From: Pseudomonas huaxiensis
GTDB lineage: Bacteria > Pseudomonadota > Gammaproteobacteria > Pseudomonadales > Pseudomonadaceae
Reading direction: 5' to 3'
Assembly: GCF_003231275.1 (NCBI RefSeq)
Contig: NZ_QKVL01000045.1
Span: forward strand, 1-41,346
DNA length: 41,346 nt
Positions 39,172-41,346 of this stretch are shown here, piece by piece. The notes beneath the pieces were generated by a model. It worked only from the letters and a program-made list of their open reading frames with translations, ran no database searches and had not been told where the DNA came from. The position numbers and the translations under genes were made by a program. Within the stretch, counting starts at the first letter, position 1. Each line of letters begins with the position of its first letter.

Positions 39172-41202
39172 TTAGACCCTGAACGCACCGATCAACTGCT
39201 TCAACTCCATCACCTGCGCACTCAACTGCCGGCTCGCGTCCTCGGTCTGGTGCGCGCCCTGGGTCGTGTGTTCCGCCGCGCGGTTGATCTGCACGATGTT
39301 CTGGTCGATGTCATGGGCCACCGCGGTCTGTTGTTCCACCGCCGCAGCAATCTGCTGGTTCTGGTCGACGATCATGCCAATCGCGCCGAGGATATTTTCC
39401 AGCGCCTGCTGCACTTGCTGCGACTGACTCACCGTCCCCGCCGCCATCTGGTGACTGCTGTCCATCGCCCGCACCGCCGCACCTACACCGTTCTGCAGGC
39501 GCGAGATCATTTCGTCGATTTCGCCGGTGGACTGCTGGGTGCGCTTGGCCAAGGTGCGTACCTCGTCCGCCACCACCGCAAAGCCCCGGCCCTGCTCGCC
39601 CGCCCGCGCCGCTTCGATGGCCGCGTTGAGCGCCAGCAGGTTGGTTTGCTCGGCAATGCTCTTGATCACTTCCAGCACCCGGCTGATGGCCTGGCTGTCG
39701 CTGACCAACTGGTTGATCACCACCACCGACTGGTCGATTTCCGCCGCCAGCCCGGCAATGCTGCCTTGCTGCGATTCGACCAGGCCACGACCGGTGACCG
39801 TCTCCTGGTTGACGCTGTGGGCGCTGCTCACCGCTGCCGCCGCGCTGCGCGCAACTTCCTGAGCGGTGGCGGACATCTGGTTCATCGCCGTGGCGACCTG
39901 CTCGATCTGCCCGCGCTGACCGCTCACCGCCTGGTTGCTGCGCGACGACACAACATGCACTTGCTCGGCCTGGCGCTCGACTTCGCTGACGGTCTGGCCG
40001 ACGCGCTCGATCAGGTCATGGATGCGCTGCACCGTGCCGTTGAACACCTGGCCCAGTTCGCCCAGTTCGTCACGGCTCTGCGCCTGGAAGCTGACGGTCA
40101 TGTCACCGGCCGCGACCTTGTCCATCACCGCGCCGAGGCTGCTCAGGGTGTTGCGGGTCGAGGCATAGAAGCCGCTGTAGAGGTAGACGATCAGCAGGAA
40201 CACCGTGGCCAGGGCCACTACCAGCAGGATCATGTGGCTGCGGTACTCAGCAAGGCGCTGCTGCAACTGCTGGTCGAGAAAGGCCACGGTGGCCTCGTTC
40301 AGCTCATAGGTGCGGGCCATCAGGTCGCTGGTCTGCTGATAGAAAGCCGTCCACGGCGCATCGAGGGTTTCGGCCACCACCACCTGGCTTTCGAACAGCT
40401 CGCTGGCTTGCTTCAGCGAAGCCTGGCTGCTGGCGGCCTGCGAACCCAGGCGGGCCTGCGCCTGCGTGTCGCCGGCCAGCGCATCCTGAACCTTGAGGGC
40501 GTAGTCGGCAGCGAGTTTTTCGAGTTGCTGCAACAGGTCTTCGAAGCGGGTGCTGGCCGTCGAGTTGATAAAGCCCTGGCCCAGCGAATAAGACCCCATG
40601 GCCCGGCCTTCACCGAGCATCTGGGTGACTTGCGGGGTCACCGTGGTGACCAGTTCGCTCAGTTGGCGCATGGCGCTGTCGGCGTCCTGGTTCAGGCCGG
40701 ACTGGCTGGCGACCACCCGTGGCAGCGTCTGGGCCTGGGATTGCAACTTGTCGAAGAGCGCGACCTGGGCCTGCAGCGAGCTTTCTGCCTGGGCGGTCGC
40801 CAAGGCGCTGGCCAGTTCATCGCGTTTGCTGATAAACGCTTGGGCCAGCGTCTCGTCGGTGCTCACCGGCTGGAGCGCGGCGAGCCGCGCCTGGGCTTGC
40901 TGGCCGACGGTGGCGATACGGGCCTCGATGTCCTCGGCCTTGCCCGCCTGACCGAGCACGGCGTTGATCTGCACCAGGTTGCCGAGGGTTTCCAGATCCG
41001 CACGCAGGGCGAGGCTGCCGCGCAACAGATCGAGGCTCTGCAGTTCGACGCGGGTCGCATGGAATTTGGCGTAGGAATCGCTGACCAGATAGAAGTTGGT
41101 CACGAGCATGGGCAGGAAGAACATGACACTTATCAGACTGAACTTCATCCCGAAGCTCAGGCGATTCATCAACGCAACGGCCGGACGGAGCAGGCTCTTC
41201 AC
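39172..41202 (-). CDS. Methyl-accepting chemotaxis protein (transmembrane)
   Basis: A 676-residue chemoreceptor. Helix 1 (about 19-41) and helix 2 (about 324-346) flank a periplasmic domain of about 280 residues that is long, Gln/Ala-rich and helical, as in helical-bimodular or nitrate/nitrite-sensor-like ligand domains; its ligand cannot be named. HAMP follows (about 345-400; RDELGELGQVFNGTVQRIHDLI), then the signalling domain with the invariant tip EQTNLLALNAAIEAARAGEQGRGFAVVADEVRTLA. The start is a GTG at 41202 with AAGGAG seven bases upstream. The C-terminus (KQLIGAFRV) has no CheR-tethering pentapeptide. It is a single gene. The bases 41203-41346 hold its promoter region; I see only a weak FliA-like match there. 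Confidence 0.93.
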   Translation of the reverse strand: MKSLLRPAVALMNRLSFGMKFSLISVMFFLPMLVTNFYLVSDSYAKFHATRVELQSLDLLRGSLALRADLETLGNLVQINAVLGQAGKAEDIEARIATVGQQAQARLAALQPVSTDETLAQAFISKRDELASALATAQAESSLQAQVALFDKLQSQAQTLPRVVASQSGLNQDADSAMRQLSELVTTVTPQVTQMLGEGRAMGSYSLGQGFINSTASTRFEDLLQQLEKLAADYALKVQDALAGDTQAQARLGSQAASSQASLKQASELFESQVVVAETLDAPWTAFYQQTSDLMARTYELNEATVAFLDQQLQQRLAEYRSHMILLVVALATVFLLIVYLYSGFYASTRNTLSSLGAVMDKVAAGDMTVSFQAQSRDELGELGQVFNGTVQRIHDLIERVGQTVSEVERQAEQVHVVSSRSNQAVSGQRGQIEQVATAMNQMSATAQEVARSAAAAVSSAHSVNQETVTGRGLVESQQGSIAGLAAEIDQSVVVINQLVSDSQAISRVLEVIKSIAEQTNLLALNAAIEAARAGEQGRGFAVVADEVRTLAKRTQQSTGEIDEMISRLQNGVGAAVRAMDSSHQMAAGTVSQSQQVQQALENILGAIGMIVDQNQQIAAAVEQQTAVAHDIDQNIVQINRAAEHTTQGAHQTEDASRQLSAQVMELKQLIGAFRV

Positions 41203-41346
41203 TGGGCGTCTCCTTCGATTTCTTATTGTTGTCTGGCGCTATGGCAGATAGCCATTTACCGCGCTTATGCAGCTGTATAGCGCATATCGAAGGAGAGGTT
41301 TGTAACTTAAGGTAAAGCGACTAGTGTGGTGTTTCAGAAATAACGA

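Noticed and set aside
39250..41280. A 676-codon open frame on the plus strand opposite the chemoreceptor
   Set aside because: Shadow of the receptor gene, whose signalling domain is intact on the minus strand.
41203..41346. A FliA-type promoter for the chemoreceptor
   Set aside because: TAAG and TTCGATAT with a 14-base spacer match poorly (about five of eight in the -10), too weak to list.

Overview
The window is typical of a high-GC gammaproteobacterium, most likely a Pseudomonas of the fluorescens/putida type. The evidence is the cyoABCDE operon, a fruBKA operon with a three-domain FruB and a divergent FruR/Cra, a flavohaemoprotein paired with a NorR/FhpR regulator, an OprD-family porin, a PA2169-family protein, and three copies of the palindromic REP units common in this genus. 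No phage, transposase, plasmid, CRISPR, tRNA or rRNA gene is visible. The window is chromosomal, with alternating conserved and accessory genes.

Layout. (1) 1-3862, minus: 5' part of a very large autotransporter-type adhesin made of PATR beta-strand repeats; its C-terminus lies beyond the window edge. (2) 4118-6052: a YkgJ-type cysteine-cluster protein and an AlaC-like aminotransferase, each with its own terminator region. (3) 6065-10905, minus: cyoABCDE, the complete cytochrome bo3 oxidase operon with haem O synthase. A 559-bp upstream region holds an ANR/FNR-like box and a RegA/RoxR-like palindrome; dsbB follows. (4) 12196-15092: divergent hmp(fhp)/norR(fhpR) nitric-oxide detoxification pair. 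The NorR side carries three exact GT-N7-AC sites and the hmp side a sigma54-like promoter. (5) 15172-18891: CheV, a REP pair, a small secreted protein coupled to a second YkgJ protein, and an Aer-like PAS receptor. (6) 19126-25455, plus: a MexMN-like RND pump operon ending in its own OmpR-type response regulator and sensor kinase. (7) 25601-29724: a small secreted protein, an OprD-family porin, a REP pair, a membrane diguanylate cyclase, and a PA2169-family protein preceded by a strong sigma54-like promoter. (8) 29929-31372: a DUF3820 protein and a class-V PLP enzyme. (9) 31503-39115: fruBKA divergent from fruR, followed by a TatD-family hydrolase. (10) 39172-41202: a transmembrane methyl-accepting chemotaxis protein.

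Functional threads. Respiration and redox: cyo, dsbB (ubiquinone-linked), hmp/norR and aer. Signalling and behaviour: CheV, two receptors, a diguanylate cyclase and the adhesin. Envelope and transport: the RND pump, OprD porin and fructose PTS. I did not find a wholly new multi-gene system. The best leads are regulatory architectures (cyo upstream region, NorR sites overlapping the norR start, a sigma54 promoter for the PA2169-like gene, the Crc/Cra-type signals in front of fruB) and small uncharacterised secreted proteins with fixed partners. Several starts were moved from the longest open frame to internal starts with better ribosome-binding sites; each case is noted.
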